In this document: piece by piece, positions 17,033 through 24,772 of the stretch
Numbering within the stretch: the first letter of the stretch is position 1
Layout of the letters: each line of letters opens with the position of its first letter
DNA from: Lachnospiraceae bacterium
GTDB taxonomy: Bacteria; Bacillota_A; Clostridia; Lachnospirales; Lachnospiraceae
Reading direction: 5' to 3'
NCBI GenBank assembly: GCA_017391465.1
Contig: JAFOYH010000077.1
Coordinates: 1-32,541, forward strand
DNA length: 32,541 nucleotides
Program-made: the position numbers and the translations under genes
Notes under the pieces: generated by a model
Databases searched by the model: none
What the model was told of the DNA's origin: nothing
The model's input: the letters and a program-made list of their open reading frames with translations, nothing else

Positions 17033-17355
17033 TCTTTCATCCCCTTCCCTTCAAACAGCTGCGTGATCTTTGCTGTATATGCTTTCCATTCACTTTTATA
17101 TAAATTCAGTTGAGCAATCCCCGCCGATGTAATCCGATAATATCTTCGATTACGGCCACCAAATTGTATATCATAAGTTTCAAGACACTGATCCTTTTGC
17201 AGTCTTCGAAGTACCGGATACAATGTAGATTCCGAAATATCAATCACCTGTCTCACATCCTGGGTAATCTTATAACCATAGGTGCCGTCTTTTTCTTTTG
17301 AAACAACAGAAAGTACAACAGCATCCAAAAGTGCTGCACCTGTGTTAAATACCAT
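17029..17355 (-). CDS. PadR family transcriptional regulator
   Basis: The 108-aa protein is a minimal PadR-type winged-helix repressor. TYGYKITQDVRQVIDISEST is the recognition region (about residues 25-44), then LYPVLRRLQKDQCLETY and NRRYYRITSAGIAQL form the wing. The C-terminal helix (about residues 85-108) would form the dimer. The ATG has a G-rich site (AAAGGGGGA) 7 nt upstream. It leads a three-gene unit with 4-nt overlaps throughout. PadR proteins of this size commonly repress their own operon, and a repeated palindrome at the promoter supports this. The inducing signal is unknown. Confidence 0.93.
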   Translation of the reverse strand: MVFNTGAALLDAVVLSVVSKEKDGTYGYKITQDVRQVIDISESTLYPVLRRLQKDQCLETYDIQFGGRNRRYYRITSAGIAQLNLYKSEWKAYTAKITQLFEGKGMKE

Positions 17356-17430
17356 GCCACGTCCCCCTTTCTATACTATGCCATAAATGCTTGTTTTTTT
17401 ATGCATATATTCCCAAACCAATTCTTATCA

Positions 17431-17477
17431 ATATAATATTATTTTTACATTTATATTATATTTCATATAATATTATT
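17431..17477 (-). promoter_or_regulatory. Candidate PadR operator: repeated 13-mer with palindromic core
   Basis: The 13-mer ATATAATATTATT occurs at 17431-17443 and again at 17465-17477, 34 nt apart. Each contains the perfect 10-bp palindrome ATAATATTAT. One copy is in the -35/-10 spacer of the padR promoter and the other just downstream of the -10, the geometry expected for repression. The region is very AT-rich, so chance similarity is a real risk. Confidence 0.45.
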
Positions 17478-17483
17478 CGTCAA
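17455..17483 (-). promoter_or_regulatory. Sigma-A promoter of padR-DUF1700-DUF4097 operon
   Basis: On the minus strand, TTGACG (17483-17478) and TATAAT (17460-17455) are spaced 17 nt apart. This near-consensus promoter lies about 100 nt upstream of the padR ATG, giving a long AT-rich leader. Confidence 0.75.
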
Positions 17484-17503
17484 TATATATTCTTGATAAT
17501 GAT

Positions 17504-17537
17504 AAAAAAAATAAGGCAACAAACTGTCGCCTTATTT
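17504..17537 (-). terminator. Intrinsic terminator of the methylglyoxal-synthase-like gene
   Basis: On the minus strand a 12-bp stem (17537-17526 with 17520-17509; one G-U wobble) has a 5-nt loop and is followed by a run of T residues. It begins 22 nt after the stop codon. It also isolates the downstream padR promoter. Confidence 0.9.
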
Positions 17538-17558
17538 AAAACATCTCTAAAAATCAAA

Positions 17559-17957
17559 TTAGTGTGCACGCCATTCCAGATCACCGTTCTCAAGTCCCAT
17601 GATCAACGCTTCTGCAGTTGCAATATTCGTTGCCATAGGGATGCAATACGCATCACATAAATTCATAATGGCATAAATATTGGGTTTTTCAGTTGCAGCC
17701 ATAGAAGGATTGTAAAAGAAAATAACCATATCCATACGATTATCTTCGACCATCTCCATAAACTGCCGATCGCCACCGACGCTGCCAGGAAGAAACTTAT
17801 TCACTTTCAAATTCGTCGCTTCTTCGATACGACGTCCAGTAACTCCTGTCGCATACAAGGTATGTTTGCCCAAAATTCGTTTATACGCAATGCAAAAGTT
17901 TTCAATTAGTTCTTTTTTATTATTATGTGAAATAATTCCGACATTCATGCCTTGCAT
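17559..17957 (-). CDS. Methylglyoxal synthase-like protein with altered active site
   Basis: The 132-aa protein matches the methylglyoxal synthase fold throughout: VGIISHNNKKELI, LYATGVTGRRI, LPGSVGGDRQ, MVIFFYNP, PMATNIATAEALI. The true enzyme converts dihydroxyacetone phosphate to methylglyoxal and phosphate. Aligned without gaps to E. coli MgsA (offset 8, from memory), Asp63 of GGDRQ matches the catalytic Asp71. However, Asp20, Asp91, His98 and Asp101 are replaced by Asn12, Asn83, Glu90 and Asn93. Activity is therefore doubtful; a phosphate-ligand-binding regulator or divergent lyase is possible. It is a monocistron with its own promoter and terminator. Two starts are possible (17957 with SD 3 nt away, or 17948 with 12 nt). 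Confidence 0.82.
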   Translation of the reverse strand: MQGMNVGIISHNNKKELIENFCIAYKRILGKHTLYATGVTGRRIEEATNLKVNKFLPGSVGGDRQFMEMVEDNRMDMVIFFYNPSMAATEKPNIYAIMNLCDAYCIPMATNIATAEALIMGLENGDLEWRAH

Positions 17958-18005
17958 AGACTCCTTCCAAAAATTTCCGATTCTTATCGGTATTTCCTAG
18001 CTAAT

Positions 18006-18035
18006 ATATTACTTTACTTATGATATTTTTGTCAA
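18006..18035 (-). promoter_or_regulatory. Sigma-A promoter of the methylglyoxal-synthase-like gene
   Basis: On the minus strand, TTGACA (18035-18030), an 18-nt spacer and TAATAT (18011-18006) precede the gene by about 49 nt. A small perfect hairpin, CCGAT-N4-ATCGG (17977-17990), lies in the leader and could be an operator or simply chance. Confidence 0.7.
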
Positions 18036-18064
18036 TATCCACCAAAAAAAACACTTTCTTTTTT

Positions 18065-19852
18065 TCATATTGATGATATTTTTTTGCCAATTTTACATAC
18101 TTTTCGATCATAAGTCAAAATACCGTTTACTTCTTCTTCGACATCTGAAACCTGCGTATATACAGCCGCACAAAGTCCCTGATCGATAAGCGGCTCCAAA
18201 GATTGTATCATCATTGTCCAAAATGCCTTATTTAATGTTTCTGTATCTGTATAAGTTTTATATCCATAAACCTCATCAACGACACTGTGTCCATTAATAT
18301 GACAGGCAAACCCTCCATATTCAGACAAAACAAAAGCTCTTTTTCCATCTGGGTGTACCTGAAGTTTTCTAAAGTAATTATGTTCGCTGACAAAATCTCC
18401 ACATCCTACATCAAACCACCCACTGGCTGAATCCACAAGACGTGTTGAATCCAATTCACGAATGTACGCAGTCACTTGCTTCGTCTCAAACTGTCCCCAG
18501 CCTTCATTAAATAGAACCCAGCAGGCAATCGATGGTGTATTGTACAAGAGATGAATCGTATCACCACATTCCTGAATCCATTCCTCTCTTGCCTTTCGAT
18601 CTCTTCGCCCTGTAAGTATGGGAATATCATTCGACAATTTTTGGATTGCAGGTAATCCCGTCGGCAAATATGTAACCAATAATGGTGATGGCACAGAACC
18701 TCCATTCACCATATCCTGCCAGACAATCATTCCAAGTCGATCGCAATGATAATACCATCTTAAACTTTCGATTTTAATATGTTTTCTAAGCATATTAAAT
18801 CCCAGAGATTTCATTTTCCTGATATCATAAATTAAAGCTTCATCCGAAGGTGGCGTATACAAACCATCCGGCCAATACCCCTGATCTAAAACACCATTCT
18901 GAAAATAGGGTTTATGATTCAAACAAACACGTAAAATATCCAATTCGTCCTTCTCAATCGACCATTTACGCATAGCAAAATAACTTTCCACATAATCTTG
19001 ATCTGTCCAAATCTTTACGGTATATAAAAACGGCCGTTCCGGACTCCATAATTTTGCTTCCGGGATATATAACTTCCATTCTTCCGAATCACCAACCACA
19101 GACACGATACACTTTTCATTTTCATATATCTTGATCTGATAAAAATCGCATGATCTTTTTGTCTGTATCTTTATCTCAATCCGGCTCTGATCAATGTCCG
19201 GTGTCATCTGAATGAATTGAATATAATTTTCAGGCACCCATTCCATCCATACAGTTTGCCATATACCGCTCTGAGCTGTATAATACATGCCTCCACGATT
19301 TAGCTTCTGTTTTCCCTTACTGGCTGTTCCCATATCACTGTCATCTGCGACCAGTAGATATAAATGATTCTCACCCTGGTGAAGTGCTTCTGTAATATCC
19401 CACTCAAAAGGCAAATATCCACCCCTATGGCTTCCAATATGTTTACCATTAATGTAACCATGACATCTTTCATCTACAGCTCCAAAATGGAGAATACAAC
19501 GTTTATTTTTTCCATTTTGTTCCACATTTATGCAGCGGTGATACCATAAATATTCCCCTGGCTTTAACTGTCTTGAAACGCCGGATAATGGTGCTTCCGG
19601 TGAAAAAGGCACAAGTATTTTACCATCCCATATCTTCGGTGGAAAACATAATTGTATATCTTTTTCATCGACAATGGCATAATCCCAATATCCATTCAAA
19701 CACTCCCAGTTGGAGCGAACCATCTGTGGTCGCGGATATTCTTCATGCACATGACAAACATCCAGATTTTCTCCCCAAGGAGTATATATTGTCTTTGGTT
19801 CCGAGTGTTTTTTTCCGATCTGTATACTTTTTATAGCATCTTTAATATTCAT
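18065..19852 (-). CDS. Family 2 glycoside hydrolase, cytoplasmic
   Basis: The 595-aa protein has the GH2 layout. An N-terminal jelly-roll sugar-binding domain (about residues 40-210) is followed by an immunoglobulin-like domain (about 210-310). The C-terminal part is a TIM barrel, with the family acid/base Glu in WVLFNEGWGQFE (Glu450) and the nucleophile Glu in VLSEYGG (Glu511). There is no signal peptide, so its substrate is probably an imported oligosaccharide. GH2 includes beta-galactosidases, beta-glucuronidases and beta-mannosidases; specificity cannot be read here. GGAGAG precedes the ATG. It stands alone between the efp terminator and the methylglyoxal-synthase-like gene, with no transporter or sugar regulator nearby. 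The 91 nt between the efp terminator and the start show no convincing promoter. Confidence 0.9.
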   Translation of the reverse strand: MNIKDAIKSIQIGKKHSEPKTIYTPWGENLDVCHVHEEYPRPQMVRSNWECLNGYWDYAIVDEKDIQLCFPPKIWDGKILVPFSPEAPLSGVSRQLKPGEYLWYHRCINVEQNGKNKRCILHFGAVDERCHGYINGKHIGSHRGGYLPFEWDITEALHQGENHLYLLVADDSDMGTASKGKQKLNRGGMYYTAQSGIWQTVWMEWVPENYIQFIQMTPDIDQSRIEIKIQTKRSCDFYQIKIYENEKCIVSVVGDSEEWKLYIPEAKLWSPERPFLYTVKIWTDQDYVESYFAMRKWSIEKDELDILRVCLNHKPYFQNGVLDQGYWPDGLYTPPSDEALIYDIRKMKSLGFNMLRKHIKIESLRWYYHCDRLGMIVWQDMVNGGSVPSPLLVTYLPTGLPAIQKLSNDIPILTGRRDRKAREEWIQECGDTIHLLYNTPSIACWVLFNEGWGQFETKQVTAYIRELDSTRLVDSASGWFDVGCGDFVSEHNYFRKLQVHPDGKRAFVLSEYGGFACHINGHSVVDEVYGYKTYTDTETLNKAFWTMMIQSLEPLIDQGLCAAVYTQVSDVEEEVNGILTYDRKVCKIGKKISSI

Positions 19853-19943
19853 AACCTACTCTCCATTACAAGAACATCCATACGGAGTTCCGATTCCTGA
19901 TGATCGATGATAATCTCCCTGAATACCCAGTACTTTGCTTTGC

Positions 19944-19974
19944 AAAAAAGCCCCGCAAACAAATGCGGGGCTTT
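19944..19974 (-). terminator. Intrinsic terminator of efp
   Basis: A GC-rich 11-bp perfect stem (AAAGCCCCGCA and complement, 19947-19974) with a 6-nt loop is followed on the minus strand by T residues reaching 19944. It begins 22 nt after the efp stop. It is the most GC-rich element in this stretch. Confidence 0.93.
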
Positions 19975-19995
19975 AAATTCATTTCATAATATCCA

Positions 19996-20553
19996 TTAAA
20001 CTCTGGAAAGATATTCACCTGTACGTGTATCAATCTTGATAACATCACCGATTTCAACAAATAATGGAACATAAACTAATGCGCCTGTTTCAACAGTTGC
20101 TGGTTTTGTAGCACCTGTAGATGTATTACCTTTGAAACCTGGTTCTGTTTCTGTAACTTCAAGTTCTGCAAATAAAGGTGGTTCAATGGCGAAAACCTGT
20201 CCTTTATGAGAAAGCATCTTAACCATTTCGTTTTCTTTAACGAATTTAAGGGAATCTGCAACCTGATCTTCCATAAGAGCGATCTGATCATATGTTTCTG
20301 TATTCATGAAATGATACATATCGCCATCGCTGTAAAGATACTGCATCTCCTGTCTTTCGATGTGAGCCTGTGGGAATTTTTCAGTTGGACGGAAAGATGT
20401 TTCAATAACACCACCGTTTTTAATATCTTTTAATTTTGTACGAACAAAAGCTGCACCTTTACCAGGTTTTACATGCTGAAATTCAATTACCTGATATACG
20501 TTGCCATCATATTCGATTGTTAAACCATTTCTAATGTCGCCTGCTGATACCAT
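19996..20553 (-). CDS. efp: Translation elongation factor P
   Basis: EF-P relieves ribosome stalling at proline runs. The 185-aa three-domain protein starts at [10 protein letters not shown] (20553), with GGAGG 8 nt upstream; the longer open frame adds 21 non-family residues. The domain I loop reads KPGKGAAF with Lys32, the position modified in Bacillus-type EF-P (5-aminopentanol) and beta-lysylated in E. coli. Which modification applies is unknown, since no modification gene is in the window. It is a single gene with its own promoter and terminator. In B. subtilis efp also lies near spoIIIAA. Confidence 0.97.
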   Translation of the reverse strand: MVSAGDIRNGLTIEYDGNVYQVIEFQHVKPGKGAAFVRTKLKDIKNGGVIETSFRPTEKFPQAHIERQEMQYLYSDGDMYHFMNTETYDQIALMEDQVADSLKFVKENEMVKMLSHKGQVFAIEPPLFAELEVTETEPGFKGNTSTGATKPATVETGALVYVPLFVEIGDVIKIDTRTGEYLSRV

Positions 20554-20595
20554 AATGGAATCCTCCTTCAATTTATTGCCTAAATAACTTATTAT

Positions 20596-20624
20596 ATTAT
20601 AAATACTTTCTGACAAATTTTCAA
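20596..20624 (-). promoter_or_regulatory. Sigma-A promoter of efp
   Basis: On the minus strand, TTGAAA (20624-20619), a 17-nt spacer and TATAAT (20601-20596) lie 42 nt before the efp ATG, in the gap after yqeG. Confidence 0.8.
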
Positions 20625-20652
20625 CTATTTTTTTATGACTCGTGTCTGTTTT

Positions 20653-21204
20653 TCATTTTTTGCATAGACCTTCTGCTTTTGCCACTTTCATTGAACGGCG
20701 TTTCTTTTTATAAAAATATAAAACGATCTTTTCCAGATAACGTTTCAGTATAATCTGAATTTCTTCTTTTGGATGAATCGGCTGAACAAGAATACTAAAA
20801 ATGCCTGCCAGTTTTGCCCCCAAAACATCCGTAAAAATCTGATCACCCACAAAAACAACCTGCTCTTTTTCAAGTCCCATGATCGCTGCTGCCTTCAGAT
20901 AATTTTCCGGATTTGGTTTATGTGCGTCACATACTGTGTATGCATGAATATTTTCATTAAACATCTGTACACGCGGTCCTTTATTGTTGGAAATGAGTGC
21001 ATATTCAAATCCCAGTTCATTCAGACGTACAAATAAATCTTCTGCACGTTCATCTGCAGGTGCACCATGAGGCACCAATGTATTGTCAATATCAAAAATA
21101 ACTCCTCGATATCCTTTTCTATACAATTTTTCAAAAGGAATCTTATATGTTGAGGATATCCATGCATCCGGATATAATATGTCCAATGACAATTTATGTT
21201 TCAT
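20653..21204 (-). CDS. yqeG: YqeG family HAD-IIIA phosphatase
   Basis: The 183-aa protein is a subclass IIIA haloacid dehalogenase. Motif I is [11 protein letters not shown] (about residue 35), motif II contains SNN, motif III has the HKPNPENY lysine, and motif IV is VGDQIFTD. YqeG proteins are conserved in Firmicutes as putative phosphatases of unsettled substrate. The start is ATG at 21204 with GGGAGG 8 nt upstream; the TTG at 21228 is rejected. The gene begins 11 nt inside the end of the exonuclease III gene. In many Firmicutes yqeG lies next to aroE-containing clusters, as here. Confidence 0.92.
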   Translation of the reverse strand: MKHKLSLDILYPDAWISSTYKIPFEKLYRKGYRGVIFDIDNTLVPHGAPADERAEDLFVRLNELGFEYALISNNKGPRVQMFNENIHAYTVCDAHKPNPENYLKAAAIMGLEKEQVVFVGDQIFTDVLGAKLAGIFSILVQPIHPKEEIQIILKRYLEKIVLYFYKKKRRSMKVAKAEGLCKK

Positions 21205-21997
21205 TTTCTTTTCCTCCCACACAAGCAAAATCTATATATTCTTCTACATCCAATACCAATTCAACCGGACAATGATCTGAACCGAAAATCTCCTGATGAA
21301 TCGAAGCATCTTTGAGCTGATCTTTTAAGCTTTCAGATACAATAAAATAATCGATACGCCACCCTGCATTATTCTTACGGGCATTGAATCGATAAGACCA
21401 CCAGGAATATTCTCCCGTCTTGTCCGGATAAAAATACCGGAATGTATCAATAAATCCAGCATCTAACAATGCCGTCATCTTTGCACGTTCTTCATCAGAA
21501 AAACCTGCATTTTTACGATTGGTTTTTGGATTCTTAAGGTCAATCTCTTCATGTGCAACATTCAGGTCTCCGCAAACAACAACCGGTTTATGTTTCTCTA
21601 AACCTTTTAAATATGTCCGAAAATCATCTTCCCATTCCATACGATATGGAAGACGTGCCAGACCTTCCTTTGAGTTTGGCGTATAAACATTAACCAGATA
21701 AAACGATTTATATTCTACGGTAATCACACGACCTTCATGATCATGCGCCTCGATACCAAGACCATAAGTTACAGAAACCGGTTTTATACGTGTAAAGACA
21801 GCGGTCCCCGAATACCCTTTTTTCTCAGCATAGTTCCAGTACTGTTCATACCCTGGAAGATCCAGTTTAATCTGTCCTTCCTGAAGTTTCGTTTCCTGAA
21901 GACAGAATACATCCGCATCTAATGTCTGAAATATATCGATAAAACCTTTGCCTACGACCGCGCGCAGACCATTGACATTCCAGGAAATCAGTTTCAT
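21194..21997 (-). CDS. xth: Exodeoxyribonuclease III / AP endonuclease
   Basis: This DNA repair enzyme cleaves at abasic sites and removes 3' blocking groups. The 267-aa protein has the exonuclease-endonuclease-phosphatase motifs [10 protein letters not shown] (residues 4-13), LQETKLQ (metal-binding Glu), [12 protein letters not shown] and the terminal GSDHCPVEL catalytic histidine. The start is ATG at 21997, whose A overlaps the upstream stop (ATGA) and has GGAGG 9 nt away; the TTG at 22006 abuts the ribosome site and is rejected. It is coupled on both sides, to the aminotransferase (4 nt) and to yqeG (11 nt). Confidence 0.95.
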   Translation of the reverse strand: MKLISWNVNGLRAVVGKGFIDIFQTLDADVFCLQETKLQEGQIKLDLPGYEQYWNYAEKKGYSGTAVFTRIKPVSVTYGLGIEAHDHEGRVITVEYKSFYLVNVYTPNSKEGLARLPYRMEWEDDFRTYLKGLEKHKPVVVCGDLNVAHEEIDLKNPKTNRKNAGFSDEERAKMTALLDAGFIDTFRYFYPDKTGEYSWWSYRFNARKNNAGWRIDYFIVSESLKDQLKDASIHQEIFGSDHCPVELVLDVEEYIDFACVGGKENET

Positions 21998-22998
21998 TTT
22001 TCCCAACCTCCAATCATCTCGATCAGTTTCACATTATTATCGTGAGTATTAATCGCCACACGATAATAATCTGCACTGGCATTTTTGTATTTATCACACG
22101 AACAAACTTCAATGTCTCTCTCAAGCAACCACTGGCCGAGATTCATCTTTCCTTTCGCAGGTGCTTCAAAAAACACAAAATTTGCCACACTTTCCATCAC
22201 ACGAAAACCAAACTTTCGAAGTTCTTCCTGAAGCCATTGACGTTCTCTTATTGTATGCTCAAGAACCATCTGTTCATATTCTAAAGCAGTAAGCGCCGAA
22301 AGGCCTGCCGCTTCTGCCACACGATTGACATTCCACTCGCAACCAAACATATCAATGATTGCTGCCATTCCATCTTTACCACATAATGCATAGCCTAAAC
22401 GTAAACCTGCAATACCATACATCTTTGTAAAGGATTTGATAATAATCAGTTTGTCGTATTTTGCAAGCTGATCCATGACCGAATAGTCATCGCCATTTTC
22501 GACAAATTCCAGAAAGCATTCATCAAGAACAAACCAACAATCCATTTTCTGACAATGTTCAGCAACTTTAATTACCTGTTCTTTTGTCATAATCGTACCT
22601 GTTGGATTATTTGGATTACAAATACAGACCATATCCGTATCTTCTGTAATCTGTTCCATAATATCTTCATGTACTTTAAAATCTTCATGACTCATATTGT
22701 AATAATGAATATCCGCATTGACACGATTCAATGCGCGTTCATACTGACCAAACATTGGTGCAAGAATCAACGCCTTTTTCGGACGCAATGCAAAAACGGT
22801 TCTGAAAATCACATCGGATGCACCATTCCCAACACAAATACGTTCCGGATCCACATGATAACGTCCACTTATAGCCTTCGCAAGATTTGACTTACTTTTA
22901 TCCGGATAGTCGTAGACATCGGACAAGCTGTCAATCATAGCATTTTTTATATTCTCAGGAATTCCTAAAGGGGTTAAATTAACTAAAAAGCTTAACAT
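21994..22998 (-). CDS. PLP-dependent class I/II aminotransferase (HisC/CobD-like)
   Basis: The 334-aa fold-type I PLP enzyme has NPNNPTG near residue 130 and the DECFLEF motif. The Schiff-base lysine is in SFTKMYG, followed by GLRLGY, and the C-terminus has [19 protein letters not shown] resembles L-threonine-phosphate decarboxylase (CobD), while the overall plan also fits histidinol-phosphate aminotransferase. The HGG element at the start of CobD proteins is missing: the ATG with AAGGAG 7 nt away starts directly at [12 protein letters not shown]. No cobalamin or histidine gene is near. Position right behind aroD suggests a role in aromatic amino acid supply (inference). Confidence 0.85.
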   Translation of the reverse strand: MLSFLVNLTPLGIPENIKNAMIDSLSDVYDYPDKSKSNLAKAISGRYHVDPERICVGNGASDVIFRTVFALRPKKALILAPMFGQYERALNRVNADIHYYNMSHEDFKVHEDIMEQITEDTDMVCICNPNNPTGTIMTKEQVIKVAEHCQKMDCWFVLDECFLEFVENGDDYSVMDQLAKYDKLIIIKSFTKMYGIAGLRLGYALCGKDGMAAIIDMFGCEWNVNRVAEAAGLSALTALEYEQMVLEHTIRERQWLQEELRKFGFRVMESVANFVFFEAPAKGKMNLGQWLLERDIEVCSCDKYKNASADYYRVAINTHDNNVKLIEMIGGWEK

Positions 22999-23009
22999 TT
23001 AATTTCTCC

Positions 23010-23774
23010 TTATTTTATGTGCACATGAATTATATCCAACACATCTTTTAACTGTTTTGCCGGAATCTGTCCCGGTGCCGATGCTTTTTCTCCGGCACCA
23101 AATGTTAAAGCCGAACCAAATGTCTCTCCAGCCAGACGACTGATCAGACCTAATGCCCCCATAGCCATAGTGATCACCGGCTTATCCGAATAAAGCCGCC
23201 CCATCTCATCCGTTGCCGTCAAAAGTTCTAAAACATCCGAAGTTGTTTTTGGCATGACTGCAATTTTTAATATATCGGCTCCCATCTCATCCATTAAAAT
23301 CATTCGTCGCGTCAATTCATCTTTTGAAGGAGTTTTTCGAAAATCATGATTGGATGCAATAACTTTGATTCCACATGCATGCGCTTTTTCAATAATTAGT
23401 GGATTTACATACGCATCCATAAATAATTCCACATCCAATGCATCGATACAACCGGATTCGCAGACGATATTCGCCAATTTTAAATAATTTTCCGGTGTGA
23501 TTGGCCGTTCCCCTCCCTCCTGAATGGAACGGAAGGTAAATAAAATTGGAATATTTTCCAAAATCTGGCGCAATTCAATCAATACTTCCTTCAAGCAGGA
23601 AATATTAAATATTTCTTCATACCAGTCACCACGCCATTCTACAAGATCCGCTGGCAATTCCAATATCTTTTTGGCTTCTTCAATAATTTCTTCTTTTGTC
23701 CTTCCACAGATTGGTATACAGATCTTCGGACGTCCTTGGCCAATAGCCAGATTTTTCATATAAACTGTATTCAT
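23010..23774 (-). CDS. aroD: 3-dehydroquinate dehydratase, type I
   Basis: AroD converts 3-dehydroquinate to 3-dehydroshikimate, the third shikimate-pathway step, by a Schiff-base mechanism. The 254-aa type I enzyme has VEWRGDW (substrate-binding Glu and Arg), ASNHDF (catalytic His) and ILKIAVM (Schiff-base Lys). The start is ATG at 23774 with GGAGG 6 nt upstream; the TTG at 23786 is only the start of that site. It is the first gene of a run with the aminotransferase (11-nt gap), xth and yqeG, and diverges from aroE across 87 nt. Confidence 0.96.
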   Translation of the reverse strand: MNTVYMKNLAIGQGRPKICIPICGRTKEEIIEEAKKILELPADLVEWRGDWYEEIFNISCLKEVLIELRQILENIPILFTFRSIQEGGERPITPENYLKLANIVCESGCIDALDVELFMDAYVNPLIIEKAHACGIKVIASNHDFRKTPSKDELTRRMILMDEMGADILKIAVMPKTTSDVLELLTATDEMGRLYSDKPVITMAMGALGLISRLAGETFGSALTFGAGEKASAPGQIPAKQLKDVLDIIHVHIK

Positions 23775-23787
23775 AGGAACCTCCAAA

Positions 23788-23816
23788 TTGACATTAAACT
23801 AATTTTATTTTAATAT
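23788..23816 (+). promoter_or_regulatory. Sigma-A promoter of aroE
   Basis: Consensus TTGACA (23788-23793), an exact 17-nt spacer and TAATAT (23811-23816) lie 45 nt before the aroE ATG. Its -10 box shares two bases with the opposing aroD -10 box. Confidence 0.88.
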
Positions 23817-23835
23817 TATTTCTAAATAATGGCAA
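23807..23835 (-). promoter_or_regulatory. Sigma-A promoter of aroD operon
   Basis: On the minus strand, TTGCCA (23835-23830), a 17-nt spacer and TAAAAT (23812-23807) lie 32 nt before the aroD ATG. It is interlocked with the aroE promoter, so the two polymerases should exclude each other. Confidence 0.75.
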
Positions 23836-23861
23836 GCTTAATGATAAAGGAGACAAAAGTT

Positions 23862-24731
23862 ATGGAATCTAGAATTACAGGACATACCGTATTAACAGGA
23901 CTTTTGGGAAGTCCCGTAGAACACAGCATCTCTCCGATGATGCACAATGAAGCTTTTAAAAGACTTGGTCTGGACTTCGCCTATCTTGCCTTCAATGTAG
24001 GAACCGGGCATTTAAAAACTGCCGTTGAAGGCTTAAAAGTGCTTGGTGTGCGCGGTTTTAATCTGACCATGCCGGATAAAAATCTCATGGCCGAATATTG
24101 TGATCATCTTTCTCCTGCCGCTGAAATGATCGGTGCTGTGAATACCGTCGTTAATGATCACGGCATATTGACCGGATATACAACCGATGGTATTGGATAC
24201 ATGCAAGCAGCCCGTGATGCCGGCTTTGATCTGACAGGTAAAACCATGACCTTGCTTGGCGGCGGTGGCGCTGCGACAGCCATCTGTGTACAGGCAGCTT
24301 TGGATGGTTTAAAAGAAATTCGCGTATTTAACATCAAAGACGAATTTTATCCTCGACTCCAGAATCTTTTAAATAAAATCAACGATCGAACAGACTGTAA
24401 AGTCACTCTGAATGATCTGGCAGATGAAGAAACTCTCAAAAAATCGATTGAAACAAGCCATATTCTCGTCAATGGAACGTCTGTCGGTATGAGTCCTAAT
24501 GAAGATGCCTGTCTCATTAAAGATATGTCTGTTTTCAGACCGGATCTCATAGTTTCCGATGTTATTTATAATCCGACAGAAACCAAACTTCTACGTCTGG
24601 CCCGTGAACACGGATGTCCTACATTCAATGGTCTTTATATGCTGCTTTATCAGGGAGCTGCTGCTTTTAAACTCTGGACAGGTAAAGATATGCCCGTAGA
24701 TGTGATTAAGGATTTGTACTTCAAACGCTAA
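23862..24731 (+). CDS. aroE: Shikimate dehydrogenase
   Basis: AroE reduces 3-dehydroshikimate to shikimate with NADPH. The 289-aa protein has SPVEHSISPMMHN (shikimate-binding serines, about residues 17-29), NLTMPDKN with the catalytic lysine, GYTTDGIG with the partner aspartate, and the Rossmann motif LLGGGGAA near residue 132. NLTMPDK replaces the more usual NVTxPxK, a small departure. The start is ATG at 23862 with AAAGGAGA 8 nt upstream; the more distal ATG codons lack a site. It is the only plus-strand gene in the window and converges with aroK at a shared terminator. Confidence 0.96.
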   Translation: MESRITGHTVLTGLLGSPVEHSISPMMHNEAFKRLGLDFAYLAFNVGTGHLKTAVEGLKVLGVRGFNLTMPDKNLMAEYCDHLSPAAEMIGAVNTVVNDHGILTGYTTDGIGYMQAARDAGFDLTGKTMTLLGGGGAATAICVQAALDGLKEIRVFNIKDEFYPRLQNLLNKINDRTDCKVTLNDLADEETLKKSIETSHILVNGTSVGMSPNEDACLIKDMSVFRPDLIVSDVIYNPTETKLLRLAREHGCPTFNGLYMLLYQGAAAFKLWTGKDMPVDVIKDLYFKR

Positions 24732-24772
24732 AAAAAAGAAGTGTCCGTTGTCAAACGAACACTTCTTTTTTT
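24731..24772. terminator. Bidirectional terminator between aroE and aroK
   Basis: A 19-bp inverted repeat (24731-24749 with 24754-24772) has a 4-nt loop. A-rich at one end and T-rich at the other, it spans the gap between the two convergent genes and includes parts of both stop codons. On the minus strand it pairs fully with one wobble; on the plus strand there is one C-A mismatch. Confidence 0.92.

Noticed and set aside
17391..17660. Plus-strand frame of 89 codons over the padR leader and methylglyoxal-synthase-like gene
   Set aside because: It crosses a strong terminator and promoter on the other strand and has no ribosome site.
19853..19943. Catabolite-repression (cre) site or sugar-regulator operator before the glycoside hydrolase
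   Set aside because: No match to the cre pattern; only a short GATGAT repeat near 19900, too simple to interpret.
23524..23763. Plus-strand frame antisense to aroD
   Set aside because: No ribosome site and directly antisense to conserved AroD sequence.
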